Positions 8,043 to 16,092 of a stretch of 20,129 bases of DNA are shown here, one piece after another. The number at the start of each line of letters is the position of its first letter. The first letter of the stretch is position 1. Location: positions 1 to 20,129 of the forward strand of contig DAOTVS010000142.1 in NCBI GenBank assembly GCA_034436375.1, in the 5' to 3' direction. The notes beneath the pieces were generated by a model. That model did no database searches and had not been told where the DNA came from. It worked only from the letters and a program-made list of their open reading frames with translations. Both the position numbers and the translations under genes were made by a program. The DNA comes from DAOTVS01 sp034436375 (GTDB lineage: Bacteria > Chloroflexota > Anaerolineae > SpSt-313).

Positions 8043-8531
8043 ATGGACCAACGTGGCACCCTACGTACGGCAGCAAGCTATGCGCTTGCTTATGTCCTTT
8101 GGGCAGTGAGCGTAGCCGCGAGCGGCGTGGTCGGCCTGCTCGTGCAGAGCGCACTGGTGCAAATGGTCACCGTCACCGTTCTCAGCGCGGCAAGTGACCA
8201 GCGCACGGCTCTCTACGCCAATCTGGGTATCCGTGCCGGGGATGCTTGGTCCTACATGCTGATCGGCCTGATTCTCGTCGGGGTACTGGTCTTTCTCGAG
8301 TACTGGTACCGCACAGGAGTCCCGTCCGGTCGTCTGCTGCCGCGCTTCCTGCTCGTCACCACAATCGAAGTAGGCGCCCTCCTTCTTGCACACGGCGCCT
8401 ACTTTGTCGTGGCAAAGCTGGCCGGGGTCATGCCCTGGCGCGGTGTCTACATCCCTGCCTTCGAACTGGTTGCTGTCGCCCTCTGTGTCTATCTCTACAG
8501 ACTGCAGGTCAGGCAGACGGCGAAACGATGA
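8043..8531 (+). CDS. Small four-helix membrane protein of unknown function
   Basis: A 162-aa hydrophobic protein that I do not recognise. Four likely membrane helices lie at about residues 10-37, 68-86, 103-124 and 136-156, joined by short polar loops; the C-terminus is basic (RLQVRQTAKR), suggesting a cytoplasmic end. ATG at 8043 is only 19 bp after the oppF stop; the ribosome site is weak (AGAAAG). The next gene, an FtsX-type permease, starts 39 bp after its stop. Position between an importer and an FtsX permease, with no promoter or terminator seen in either gap, suggests co-transcription and perhaps an accessory role for one of them. No catalytic motif is visible, so the function remains open. 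Confidence 0.7.
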   Translation: MDQRGTLRTAASYALAYVLWAVSVAASGVVGLLVQSALVQMVTVTVLSAASDQRTALYANLGIRAGDAWSYMLIGLILVGVLVFLEYWYRTGVPSGRLLPRFLLVTTIEVGALLLAHGAYFVVAKLAGVMPWRGVYIPAFELVAVALCVYLYRLQVRQTAKR

Positions 8532-8570
8532 TGAGCACCTTGCACTCAGGACTGCCTGGGACATAGGAAA

Positions 8571-11408
8571 ATGAGCATACTCCGTCTCATCTGGCTGGCC
8601 GTCAGGCGCATGCGGAACCGCGGTGGCCTGACGGCACTCTCTCTCTTTGGCGTAGTACTGGCTCTTGGCCTGGTAACCAGCATTCCAGTTTTCACGCGCG
8701 CGGTCAGCTATTTGATGCTACGGGAAGAGTTGGCCACTCTGGGATACTCGGCGCATCGCGCCCCGATCTCTGTGCGCCTCTACTACCAGACTTCGGCAGC
8801 CAAGCCACTGACTATGGCACAGGCACAGCAGATGCAGCGCGTGGCCACCCAGATGTTGAGCACCAACTCTGGGCTGCCCGTCCTATTGGCTGATACCTGG
8901 ATCCAGAACACGATGTCTTTCCATTACGCCCCGGGCGATCCCCGGCTCGGGGATGGCCCGAACCTTGACCTGCAGCAGGTGAGCGTCAACACGGCTCCTC
9001 TCGTCGCCGATCACATCACCGTGGTGGACGGAGAGCCCTTCGCCAAGGCCAAGCGCGCCGACGGCCGCATCGCCGTTTGGGCCAGCGAGCCGCTGGCCGA
9101 CAAGATGGGACTGGTGCAGGGAGAGTCTTATGACCTCTGGTACCGGGCGGTGGGTCGCATCTTCCCCGTTTACATCGCCGGCTTTTGGCGCGCCACCGAT
9201 CCGTCCGACCCCTATTGGGAGCAGGACCCGACCAAAGCCTTCTCTGAGGCCTTGCTGGTTCCCCCGGACGCCTACGAGGACTACATACAGCCGCTTCTTC
9301 CGCAAGGGACGGGCTTTGACAGTTGGTATATCGTCTTTGACGATCGGGCACTGACGGTGGAGCGGGCCGGCACCGTGGCAGTCGGGCTGCCGCTGGCCAT
9401 CAACCGGCTTGCCGTCCTTCTGCCAGGCACCAAGATGGATTATGCTCCGCTGCCCCCTCTGCAGCACTATCTCCCGCGCGTAACGTCGCTATCGGCCCTC
9501 CTGACCGGCTTTAGCGTGCCAGGTTTGGGGCTCCTCCTCTACTTTGTGACCATGATCTCCGGTGTGACCGCGCTGTTCCAGGCAGAAGAGATGTCCATCC
9601 TAGCTAGCCGCGGCGGGGGAAGGCTGTTCCTCATCAGCCTGGCGGCCGTGGAGGCCGCCATCCTGCTGATCATCGGCACACCGCTCGGCCTGTTGGCGGG
9701 CTATGGGCTTGCCCGCCTCATGGGCTATACGCAAAGCTTCCTGGTATTTGTCAGTCGCCCACCGCTGCCAACCTCGTGGGTAGGCATGGATTGGCGGCCG
9801 CTGGTCATCACCCTGCTCATGCTCTTTGGCGCCCGCGTGCTGCCGGCCTGGCGCGCCTCGCGAGATAGCATCATTGCCCACCTGCGCGAGCGATCGCGGC
9901 CCGTCGTGGTTACCATCGTCACGCGGCTCGGCATTGATCTCCCGCTCATCCTGGTATCCGCCTATGCCTACCAGCGCCTGAGACAACGCGGCACACTGGC
10001 TGTCTTTGGCTGGGAGCCTACAGGGGACCCGTTCCGTGATCCCCTCCTGTTACTGGCCCCGACTCTCTTCATCTTGACAGCCTGCCTGCTGATCGCACAT
10101 CTCTTCCCCCTGCTCATACGGCCTCTCGATTTCCTGAGCGGACGCCTGCGCTCGCTGGCCGGGTACCTCGGCCTGCGGCAGCTTGTGCGGCAAAGTGGGC
10201 AATACACCAGCGCCCTGTTCCTGGTCTGTGCCTGCCTCGGCCTGGGGGCTTTCTACGCCTCGTTGGCGCAGAGCCTGGACCAGTGGCTGCAAGACCGCCT
10301 CTACTACCAGGTAGGGGCCGATTTTGCTCTCCAACAGGTGCCCCTGGCGCAGTCCTCACAGAGCAACACCTCATCATCAACATCCTCCGTTGCATCACTC
10401 ACAGGAGAGGGGCTGCCGCTTGCCAGCGACTATGAGCGCATACCCGGAGTGCAGGCTGCCGCACGCGTAAGCGAATTCGGCGCCGACGCCATCACAGCCT
10501 CGCACACCACTATCCGTCTTCTGGGTATTGACCGCACCGACTTTCCACAGGTCGCCTATTTCCGCCCCGACTTTAGCCAGATACCACTCGGCGAACTGAT
10601 GAACCGGCTCGCTGCGCAAGTGGATGGTCTCCTGGTCCCACATCAGTTCATGGCGGCCAACGGCCTATCGCAAGGCCAGTCCATCGAGCTGGAGACAACC
10701 GTCGCCTCTACCCCCTACCGGATACCCTTCCGCATCGTCGGCACCTTCGACTATTTCCCCACGATGTATCCGGAAAAAGAGCTGGTATTCGTGGCCAACC
10801 TCGACTACCTCTCTGAACAGATAGGCGAAGTGCCACCCTATGACATCTGGCTCCGCACAGATCCGACGCTGACCGCCGCGCAAATCCGAAATCGCATGCT
10901 GGCCATGGGCGTCGACATGGGGCCGGCCAGTGACACCCGGGAGTTGATCCGTGAGGATCAACAGCGGGTCGAGCGCATTGGCCTCTTCGGAGTGCTGTCG
11001 GTCGGCTTTTTGGCGGGCAGCATTCTCTCGTGTGTGGGACTGTTGCTCTACACCTATGCTTCACTCATGGGGCGCACACAGCAGTTGAGCGTGCTGCGCG
11101 CGATCGGCATGAGCCAGGGGAGCATTCTGGCCACCGTCACGGTAGAGTACCTCGGTGTCATCGCCTATGGCATCGCCGGCGGGGTAGCCGTCGCCGTAGC
11201 CTCGTCGCGCCTCTTTGTGCCGTTCTTCCACTTTGCCACCGACCCCACACAGCTGGCGCCGCCCTTCCTGCCCGAAATCGCCTGGACAAAGATCGCCTGG
11301 ATCGGTACTGTCTTTGCCCTCACCCTGGTCCTGTCGCAGTGGATCATCCTCAGCCGTGTGGCGCGCAGCGACATCTTCCAAGCGTTACGCATGGGGCAGC
11401 GGCAGTAA
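8571..11408 (+). CDS. Duplicated FtsX/MacB-type ABC transporter permease
   Basis: A 945-aa inner-membrane protein. ATG at 8571 follows a short AGGAAA. Layout: one helix at about 17-41, a large extracytoplasmic domain to about 310, then a helix group (about 315-425, including a LLLYFVTMISGVTAL segment); after a further helix pair (about 485-560) a second extracytoplasmic domain runs to about 810, and a final helix group (about 820-940) carries the FtsX-like LSVLRAIGMSQGSI motif. This two-domain layout fits permeases of the LolC/MacB/FtsX superfamily in which both halves are fused. Such proteins work with a LolD/MacB-type ATPase in lipoprotein transport, peptide export or cell-wall hydrolase control; no such ATPase is in the window and the neighbouring ATPases are importer-type. 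The partner must therefore be elsewhere or unusual. The family call is firm; substrate and direction are unknown. Confidence 0.85.
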   Translation: MSILRLIWLAVRRMRNRGGLTALSLFGVVLALGLVTSIPVFTRAVSYLMLREELATLGYSAHRAPISVRLYYQTSAAKPLTMAQAQQMQRVATQMLSTNSGLPVLLADTWIQNTMSFHYAPGDPRLGDGPNLDLQQVSVNTAPLVADHITVVDGEPFAKAKRADGRIAVWASEPLADKMGLVQGESYDLWYRAVGRIFPVYIAGFWRATDPSDPYWEQDPTKAFSEALLVPPDAYEDYIQPLLPQGTGFDSWYIVFDDRALTVERAGTVAVGLPLAINRLAVLLPGTKMDYAPLPPLQHYLPRVTSLSALLTGFSVPGLGLLLYFVTMISGVTALFQAEEMSILASRGGGRLFLISLAAVEAAILLIIGTPLGLLAGYGLARLMGYTQSFLVFVSRPPLPTSWVGMDWRPLVITLLMLFGARVLPAWRASRDSIIAHLRERSRPVVVTIVTRLGIDLPLILVSAYAYQRLRQRGTLAVFGWEPTGDPFRDPLLLLAPTLFILTACLLIAHLFPLLIRPLDFLSGRLRSLAGYLGLRQLVRQSGQYTSALFLVCACLGLGAFYASLAQSLDQWLQDRLYYQVGADFALQQVPLAQSSQSNTSSSTSSVASLTGEGLPLASDYERIPGVQAAARVSEFGADAITASHTTIRLLGIDRTDFPQVAYFRPDFSQIPLGELMNRLAAQVDGLLVPHQFMAANGLSQGQSIELETTVASTPYRIPFRIVGTFDYFPTMYPEKELVFVANLDYLSEQIGEVPPYDIWLRTDPTLTAAQIRNRMLAMGVDMGPASDTRELIREDQQRVERIGLFGVLSVGFLAGSILSCVGLLLYTYASLMGRTQQLSVLRAIGMSQGSILATVTVEYLGVIAYGIAGGVAVAVASSRLFVPFFHFATDPTQLAPPFLPEIAWTKIAWIGTVFALTLVLSQWIILSRVARSDIFQALRMGQRQ

Positions 11409-11452
11409 CAGCACTGTACTTTGTCAAGCGAGGCCTCTGGGAAAAAGGGAAC

Positions 11453-11500
11453 GGGTGCGCGGGGCCGGCTGTTGCAGCCGACCCCGCGCACCTTCTTGTT
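11453..11500 (+). terminator. Intrinsic terminator ending the opp/FtsX transcription unit
   Basis: An 11-bp GC-rich arm (11454-11464) pairs exactly with 11482-11492. After one C/A mismatch a further 6-bp arm (11466-11471) pairs with 11475-11480, leaving a 3-nt loop. TTCTTGTT follows. It begins 45 bp after the permease stop codon. The long stem plus T-rich tail makes this the clearest terminator in the window. Confidence 0.85.
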
Positions 11501-11526
11501 ACTGGCGCTGCACCATCGGCAAGCAC

Positions 11527-11555
11527 TTGTACTGAACGCTTGAGGTTGCTATACT
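11527..11555 (+). promoter_or_regulatory. Promoter of the DUF2161-like gene
   Basis: -10 TATACT (11550-11555) with extended TGC (11547-11549), and a partial -35 TTGTAC (11527-11532) at 17-bp spacing. The start site near 11562 gives a leader of about 50 nt. It follows directly on the terminator of the previous unit, so the gene is separately transcribed. Confidence 0.6.
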
Positions 11556-11611
11556 GGGGCTTGATATACGTTGTTGGGCAGGCCACTGTTGCTGTAGGAA
11601 AGGAACGATCG

Positions 11612-12352
11612 GTGGGCAAGGCCCCCGCACTTCACGAGACCGACCTCTACGCCCCGGTGCACGATTACCTCGTGGCCCAGGGCTATACCGTGCGCAGCGA
11701 GGTCAAGGGCTGCGATATCACCGCCACCAAAGATGACGAGCTCATCGTCATCGAGCTGAAAACGTCCTTTTCCGTCTCGCTGCTCCTGCAGGCGACCGAG
11801 CGCCAGCGCTTTGCCGACTCGGTTTATGTCGCCCTGCCCCGGCCTGCTTCCGGGCGCGAGGCGCGCAGCCATTGGCGCAGGGTGGAGCACCTGCTGCGCC
11901 GGCTGGAGCTGGGGCTCATCTTCGTCTCCTTCCCTGGCGGCATGCCCTGGGTGGAGGTCGCCTTCCACCCGGCGCCCTTTGAGCCGCGCTCCCGGCCCAG
12001 GCGCCGCCGCGCCGTGCTGCGCGAGGCCGCCGCCCGCTCAGGCGAGTACAATCAGGGGGGCTCCAGCAGCAAGCGCCGCATCCTCACCGCCTACCGGGAG
12101 AATGTGCTGCTGGTCGCCTGCTGCCTGAGCAAATTCGGCCCCCTCTCGCCCGCGCAGATCGTCGCCCTCGGCGGCGGGCCCAAGGCGCAGGGCATCCTCT
12201 CACACAACAACTATGGCTGGTTCGAGCGCATCGAGCGCGGCGTCTATGGCCTCACAGACAAAGGCCGCACCGCCCTTTTGGAATACCCCGAACTGGTCGC
12301 CCACTTTCAGCGGCAGCTTGCCACTCTACCGAGGGTGGCAGAGGACGCGTAA
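11612..12352 (+). CDS. DUF2161-like protein with PD-(D/E)xK nuclease fold
   Basis: A 246-aa protein, GTG start at 11612 with AGGAAAGGAA just upstream; the frame is open from 11030 but the earlier part overlaps the FtsX permease and precedes the promoter. The N-terminal half shows the restriction-endonuclease-like core: Glu30 (SEVKG), Asp35 (GCDITA), then Glu48-x-Lys50 (IVIELK) and Gln60, matching the PD-(D/E)xK arrangement. Residues 10-80 fit the DUF2161/COG5482 pattern (DLYAPVHDYLVAQGY, EVKGCD, ELK, VYVALPR). The C-terminal part (about 155-225) looks like a winged helix (RILTAYRENVLLVACCLS, then YGLTDKGR). The biochemical role of this family is not established; nuclease activity is inferred from the fold. 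No methylase or other defence gene is adjacent, so a restriction role is not supported by context. Confidence 0.8.
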   Translation: MGKAPALHETDLYAPVHDYLVAQGYTVRSEVKGCDITATKDDELIVIELKTSFSVSLLLQATERQRFADSVYVALPRPASGREARSHWRRVEHLLRRLELGLIFVSFPGGMPWVEVAFHPAPFEPRSRPRRRRAVLREAAARSGEYNQGGSSSKRRILTAYRENVLLVACCLSKFGPLSPAQIVALGGGPKAQGILSHNNYGWFERIERGVYGLTDKGRTALLEYPELVAHFQRQLATLPRVAEDA

Positions 12353-12359
12353 ACCGAAG

Positions 12360-12612
12360 AGCACCCGCACCACCCCACGGCACATCGCCTGCACATCCGC
12401 CAGCGCCCAGCGGGTCACATCATCCCTCTCAGGGTCATAGAGCACCTCCGGGTCGTTGTTCCAGCGCAGTAGAGTATCCCATTCCTCTCCCTCATAGACC
12501 ACAGGTACAGGGGTCCATCTTCCAGGTGCACGTTGTGCTCGCAGATGTGATCGGGGTGACAACCAGGGCAACTCGCCCCGAGCAAACTGCACCCCTGCAG
12601 CCCCTGTTGCAA
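12360..12612 (-). pseudogene. Frameshifted fragment resembling a GNAT acetyltransferase N-terminus
   Basis: On the minus strand one frame reads CPGCHPDHICEHNVHLEDG and PLYL (about 12570-12502). The next frame then continues VYEGEEWDTLLRWNNDPEV and LYDPERDDVTRWALADVQAM (about 12502-12385), before the similarity fades. The second stretch looks like the start of a GNAT-family N-acetyltransferase; the two frames join smoothly only if a base is gained or lost near 12500. The catalytic part of the fold is absent. The slipin promoter overlaps its upstream end. The family call is by pattern memory and is uncertain; that this is a relic and not a gene is the better-supported part. Confidence 0.45.
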
Positions 12613-12635
12613 CCCAGACTCACTTGTCCTATAAT
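12607..12635 (+). promoter_or_regulatory. Promoter of the slipin gene
   Basis: -35 TTGCAA (12607-12612), 17-bp spacer, -10 TATAAT (12630-12635, full consensus). The start site near 12642 gives a leader of about 68 nt to the ATG at 12710. Confidence 0.75.
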
Positions 12636-12709
12636 GGGAATAGTTATGGAATCCTGTCTGGCCTTATCAGGCGCTGGGCAGGATTATCCATGGGCAAAGG
12701 AGCTGACTC

Positions 12710-13513
12710 ATGGGCACCCTGATCGGGCTATTAACGACTTTTGGCTTTTTTATCCTGATCATCCTTGTGCTGCTGTTCTTCGCAGCCATCAAGATTGTGC
12801 AGGAGTATGAGCGGGGCGTGATTTTCCGCCTGGGCCGCCTGGTGGGCGCCCGCGGGCCGGGGCTGTTCTTCATTATCCCCATCATCGAGCGCATGGTGCG
12901 AGTGGACCTGCGCACAATCCCCCTCGACATCCCCACCCAGGAAGCGATCACCAAAGATAATGTGACGGTCAAGGTTAACGCCGTGGCCTATTTCCAGGTC
13001 ACAGAGCCGGAGAAGGCCATCGTCAAGGTCGAGGATTACCGCCGGGCCACCTGGCAGATCGCCCAGACGACCCTGCGCAGTGTGCTGGGCCAGTCGGACC
13101 TGGATGACCTGCTGGCCCATCGTGAGGAGATCAATGCCAGGCTGCAGCAGATCATCGACGAGCAGACGGAACCCTGGGGCATCAAGGTCTCCATCGTCGA
13201 GGTCAAGGACCTGGAGCTACCCGACACGATGAAGCGCGCCATGGCCCGTCAGGCTGAGGCCGAGCGCGAAAAGCGCGCCAAGGTTATCCACGCCGAGGGA
13301 GAGCTGCAGGCTTCCCGGACGCTGGCCGAGGCCGCCGAGGTCATTGGCCGTCAACCTTCGGCTCTGCAGCTGCGCTATCTGCAGACCCTGACGGAGATCG
13401 CCGTCGAAAAGAACTCCACCATCATCTTCCCCATGCCCATCGACGTGGTCAAGTTCTTCATGAGCAAGCTGGGCAGCGGCGACCCGGCCCAGGGAGAGGG
13501 CACGGGCAACTGA
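12710..13513 (+). CDS. Slipin/stomatin-like SPFH (band 7) membrane protein
   Basis: A 267-aa membrane-anchored scaffold-type protein. ATG at 12710 has AAAGGAG at 12696-12702. One N-terminal helix spans about residues 8-28. It is followed by the SPFH/band 7 domain (about 30-200) with the hallmark segments VQEYERGVIFRLGRL, GPGLFFIIPII, the QEAITKDNVTVKV strand and VEVKDLELPD. A charged helical region (about 175-212; MARQAEAEREKRAKVIHAEG) drives oligomerisation in the family. Slipins form membrane rings or microdomains and are often encoded beside an NfeD protein; no NfeD gene is next to this one. It has its own promoter and terminator, so it appears monocistronic. Length fits the slipin group (about 250-280). 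Function beyond membrane organisation is not known. Confidence 0.92.
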   Translation: MGTLIGLLTTFGFFILIILVLLFFAAIKIVQEYERGVIFRLGRLVGARGPGLFFIIPIIERMVRVDLRTIPLDIPTQEAITKDNVTVKVNAVAYFQVTEPEKAIVKVEDYRRATWQIAQTTLRSVLGQSDLDDLLAHREEINARLQQIIDEQTEPWGIKVSIVEVKDLELPDTMKRAMARQAEAEREKRAKVIHAEGELQASRTLAEAAEVIGRQPSALQLRYLQTLTEIAVEKNSTIIFPMPIDVVKFFMSKLGSGDPAQGEGTGN

Positions 13514-13541
13514 CCTGAAAAATAGCGCCCGTGCCCTTTCC
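13497..13541 (+). terminator. Hairpin at the end of the slipin gene
   Basis: AGGGCACGGGC (13497-13507, inside the last codons) pairs exactly with GCCCGTGCCCT (13527-13537), and TTTCC follows. The 19-nt loop contains the stop codon. The stem is perfect over 11 bp; the T-run is short, so termination may be partial. Confidence 0.5.
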
Positions 13542-13593
13542 GGGCAACTGCCGCGGCTGGCCCGCTCCGCCCAAGCCCGGCTTTATCCCAGAG

Positions 13594-13644
13594 GGTGTGG
13601 GTCTGTGGGGCGGCCGCTGTTCGGCCGCCCCACAGACCCACACC
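13594..13644. repeat. Perfect 23-bp inverted repeat between convergent genes
   Basis: The arm 13594-13616 and the arm 13622-13644 are exact reverse complements, separated by the 5-nt loop CTGTT. The outer part is GT-rich (GGTGTGGGTCTGTGGGG) and the inner part is CGGCCG. There is no T-run on either strand. Lying between the convergent slipin and ftsK genes, it could act as a two-way terminator, protect transcript ends, or be a dispersed repeat unit. Confidence 0.8.
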
Positions 13645-13681
13645 GTGTAGAAGGCCTGTTCCGGCCGCGCGCGGAGCATGG

Positions 13682-13705
13682 CGCCCGCAAGCCGAAGGGC
13701 GTTTT
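13682..13705 (+). terminator. Weak hairpin with T-run
   Basis: CGCCC (13682-13686) pairs with GGGCG (13697-13701) and TTTT follows directly (13702-13705). The stem is short (5 bp) with a 10-nt loop. A possible back-up terminator for + strand transcription before it would run antisense into ftsK. Confidence 0.3.
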
Positions 13706-13744
13706 CATCCAGGCATGCACGGGACTCTGGTTACGGTTCACCCC

Positions 13745-16057
13745 TCACGCCCCGGCTCCGTACTCCTGCGGCGCATCATCCCCATCCTCATCTTCCGCCG
13801 GGGCCAGCACCTCACGCGAGTGGTTGGCGCCCTCGGCCGGGCCGACAATCCCCCGCTCCTCAAGCAAGTCCATCAAGCGCGCGGCCCGGGCATAGCCCAC
13901 GCGCAGCTTGCGCTGCAGAAGCGTGACGGAAGCCCTCTGCTGTGCGCGCACCAGGGTGATGGCCTCGTCGAGCAGGGCATCGGCCTCGTCCTCCTCTTCT
14001 TCGTCGCCGATCAGATCGGGCATGAGGGGCCGCTGCACCAGGGGCGTACCCTCGGGAGGCAGAGGATCAACCGGGCTCTGGGCCAGGCTGAGGTTCTTCC
14101 AGTAGTTGGTGAGCTTTTCCAGCTCCGGGTCCGAAACCCAGCAGCCCTGGGCGCGCACCATCTTGCTGGCATCGGGCGCCATAAAGAGCATATCGCCGCG
14201 CCCCAGCAGCTGCTCGGCGCCGGGGCCGTCGAGGATGACGCGGGAATCGATCTGCGTTGAGACGGCAAAGGCAATGCGCGCAGGGAAATTGGCCTTGATC
14301 AGGCCAGTCACCACATCCACCGAGGGGCGCTGCGTGGCGATCACCAGGTGGATGCCCGTCGCGCGCGCCAGCTGCGCGATGCGGCAGATGTGGCGCTCCA
14401 CTTCGTCGGGAGCCACCATCATCATGTCGGCCAGCTCGTCGATGAGCACCACCAGATAGGGAAGCGGCGGATCGTTGCGGGCCGGCGCCGAAGCGTTATA
14501 GCCCTCGATATTGCGCACCCCCACCTGAGAGAAGATGCGGTAGCGGCGCTCCATCTCTCGCGTCACCCACTTGAGCGTGCCCACCACCTTTTCGATATCC
14601 ACCACCACCGGCGTCAGCAGATGCGGAATGCCATTATAGCCCGTCAGCTCCACACGCTTGGGGTCGACCATGATCAGGCGCAGCTGGTCAGGTGTGTTGT
14701 TGCAGAGCAGGCAGGCGATGATGGCATTGATACACACACTTTTGCCCGCGCCGGTCGCGCCGGCAATCAGCAGGTGCGGCATCGTGGCCAGATCGGCCAC
14801 CACCGCCTGTCCCTGCACGTCAATGCCCAGGGCGATGCGCAGGCGCGACTCGAGCTTGCGGAAATTCTCCGACTCCATCACGCTGCGCAGAGTGACGGTA
14901 GCCGCCTGGGCATTGGGGATCTCGATGCCGACCATGGGGCGCCCCGGCACTGGCGCCTCGATGCGTATCGTCGTCGCCGCAAGGGCCAGGGCCAGGTCGT
15001 TGGCCAGCGACTGGATGCGGTTCACCTTGATCTTGAAGCGGCGCATCTTGCCCTCACTGTCGCGCCGCTCGATAAAGCCGGGCTCCACACCGAACTGGGT
15101 CACGGTAGGGCCCTGGTTCACCTCCACGACCCGCGCCGGCACACCAAAATGCTGCAGCGTATCCTCGATAATGCGCACCTTGCTGCGGATCTCCGGCTCG
15201 CTGAGTTCCTGCTCTTTGCCCTCCTCGAGAATGGCGTCAAGAGGCGGCAGGACCCATTCGTGCGCCCCCCCAATGACCCGTGGCTGCAGGGGCGCCTGCG
15301 AAGAGGCTGCAGCGCTCACACCAGTGGGCGGCACAGCGCTATGGATGGTCACCGGGCGTGCAGGTGCGGGCTCCACGCGCCGCTCAAAAAACCGCCCCAC
15401 AGCTGTTGCAGCGCCCTCTGCCGGCGGCAGGCCGCCGCCCACCGGCAGCCGCCGGTGGCTGCGATACCAGGCCGTGGCCCAATCCCACACCTCCAGGAGC
15501 GCCTGCCCGGCCTGCACCAATCCCTGCCCCACATCCGCCAGCGGCCGGTCGATCACCAAGAGCACCGCGCCGATCAGCGCCACCATGAGCACCAAAAAAC
15601 CGGCCACATCACCCACGGTCATCCACAGCAGGCTCTGCACGCCATACCCCAGGTAACCACCGCCGCCGCCCATCCGCGCGAGCGCTTCAGGCTCCGGCGA
15701 AAAAGTCAGGGCGTGTAGCAGCGCCTCGCCTGTGAGGAAGAGTAATACCACACCCAGCACCCGCCCCACGTGCAGCGGCACGGGCCGCTCGATGCCAGCC
15801 AGAAAGACGAGCACGCCAATAGTCCCCAGGCCAAAAGGCACCGCCAGGCGGCCCCACCCAAAAACCTGCCCCAGCAATGCGAGCCACGCCTCTGTGATCT
15901 GGCTGCGGCTCAGTGAGAGCAGGCTGAGCAGCGTCACCATCGCCACCATCAAGAGCACCACGCCCAGGGTCTTGAGCCTGGCCGCGGGCGAAAGCTGAAT
16001 CAGCGGTGCACTGCTTTTCCGTTTTCTCCCCCGGGCACTCTTGCTTCTCGAAGCCAT
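13745..16057 (-). CDS. ftsK: FtsK/SpoIIIE-type DNA translocase
   Basis: A 770-aa membrane-anchored motor that pumps DNA through the division septum and helps resolve chromosome dimers. The start is ATG at 16057, with GGAGAG upstream; an ATG 21 nt earlier (16078) is in frame but lacks a ribosome site. The basic N-terminus (RSKSARGRKRK) leads into about four membrane helices (about 31-50, 70-90, 96-118, 145-169). A Pro/Ala-rich linker (about 200-265) is shorter than in E. coli FtsK (1,329 aa), giving a SpoIIIE-like length. The motor has Walker A GATGAGKS (433-440), Walker B VVLIDE (536-541) and the conserved ATQRPSVDVVTG segment (574-585). The C-terminal gamma winged helix (about 692-752; ALLDEAITLVRAQQRASVTL) is the part that reads oriented DNA motifs. 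All key residues are present. It has its own promoter at 16093-16121. Confidence 0.96.
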   Translation of the reverse strand: MASRSKSARGRKRKSSAPLIQLSPAARLKTLGVVLLMVAMVTLLSLLSLSRSQITEAWLALLGQVFGWGRLAVPFGLGTIGVLVFLAGIERPVPLHVGRVLGVVLLFLTGEALLHALTFSPEPEALARMGGGGGYLGYGVQSLLWMTVGDVAGFLVLMVALIGAVLLVIDRPLADVGQGLVQAGQALLEVWDWATAWYRSHRRLPVGGGLPPAEGAATAVGRFFERRVEPAPARPVTIHSAVPPTGVSAAASSQAPLQPRVIGGAHEWVLPPLDAILEEGKEQELSEPEIRSKVRIIEDTLQHFGVPARVVEVNQGPTVTQFGVEPGFIERRDSEGKMRRFKIKVNRIQSLANDLALALAATTIRIEAPVPGRPMVGIEIPNAQAATVTLRSVMESENFRKLESRLRIALGIDVQGQAVVADLATMPHLLIAGATGAGKSVCINAIIACLLCNNTPDQLRLIMVDPKRVELTGYNGIPHLLTPVVVDIEKVVGTLKWVTREMERRYRIFSQVGVRNIEGYNASAPARNDPPLPYLVVLIDELADMMMVAPDEVERHICRIAQLARATGIHLVIATQRPSVDVVTGLIKANFPARIAFAVSTQIDSRVILDGPGAEQLLGRGDMLFMAPDASKMVRAQGCWVSDPELEKLTNYWKNLSLAQSPVDPLPPEGTPLVQRPLMPDLIGDEEEEDEADALLDEAITLVRAQQRASVTLLQRKLRVGYARAARLMDLLEERGIVGPAEGANHSREVLAPAEDEDGDDAPQEYGAGA

Positions 16058-16092
16058 GGCCGCTTCTCTCCATAACATGCAATGTGTGCATC

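Noticed and set aside
11030..11611. Upstream extension of the DUF2161-like frame
   Set aside because: It overlaps the FtsX permease in another frame and crosses the terminator and promoter; the GTG at 11612 has a good ribosome site.
11612..12352. Restriction-modification or defence locus
   Set aside because: No methyltransferase, helicase or other defence gene is adjacent; the neighbours are transport, slipin and ftsK genes.
13594..13644. CRISPR repeat or transposon terminal repeat
   Set aside because: A single palindrome with a 5-nt loop and no spaced copies, transposase or target duplication.
14348..15718. 456-codon plus-strand open frame
   Set aside because: Antisense to the ftsK motor; His/Arg-rich composition and no ribosome site.
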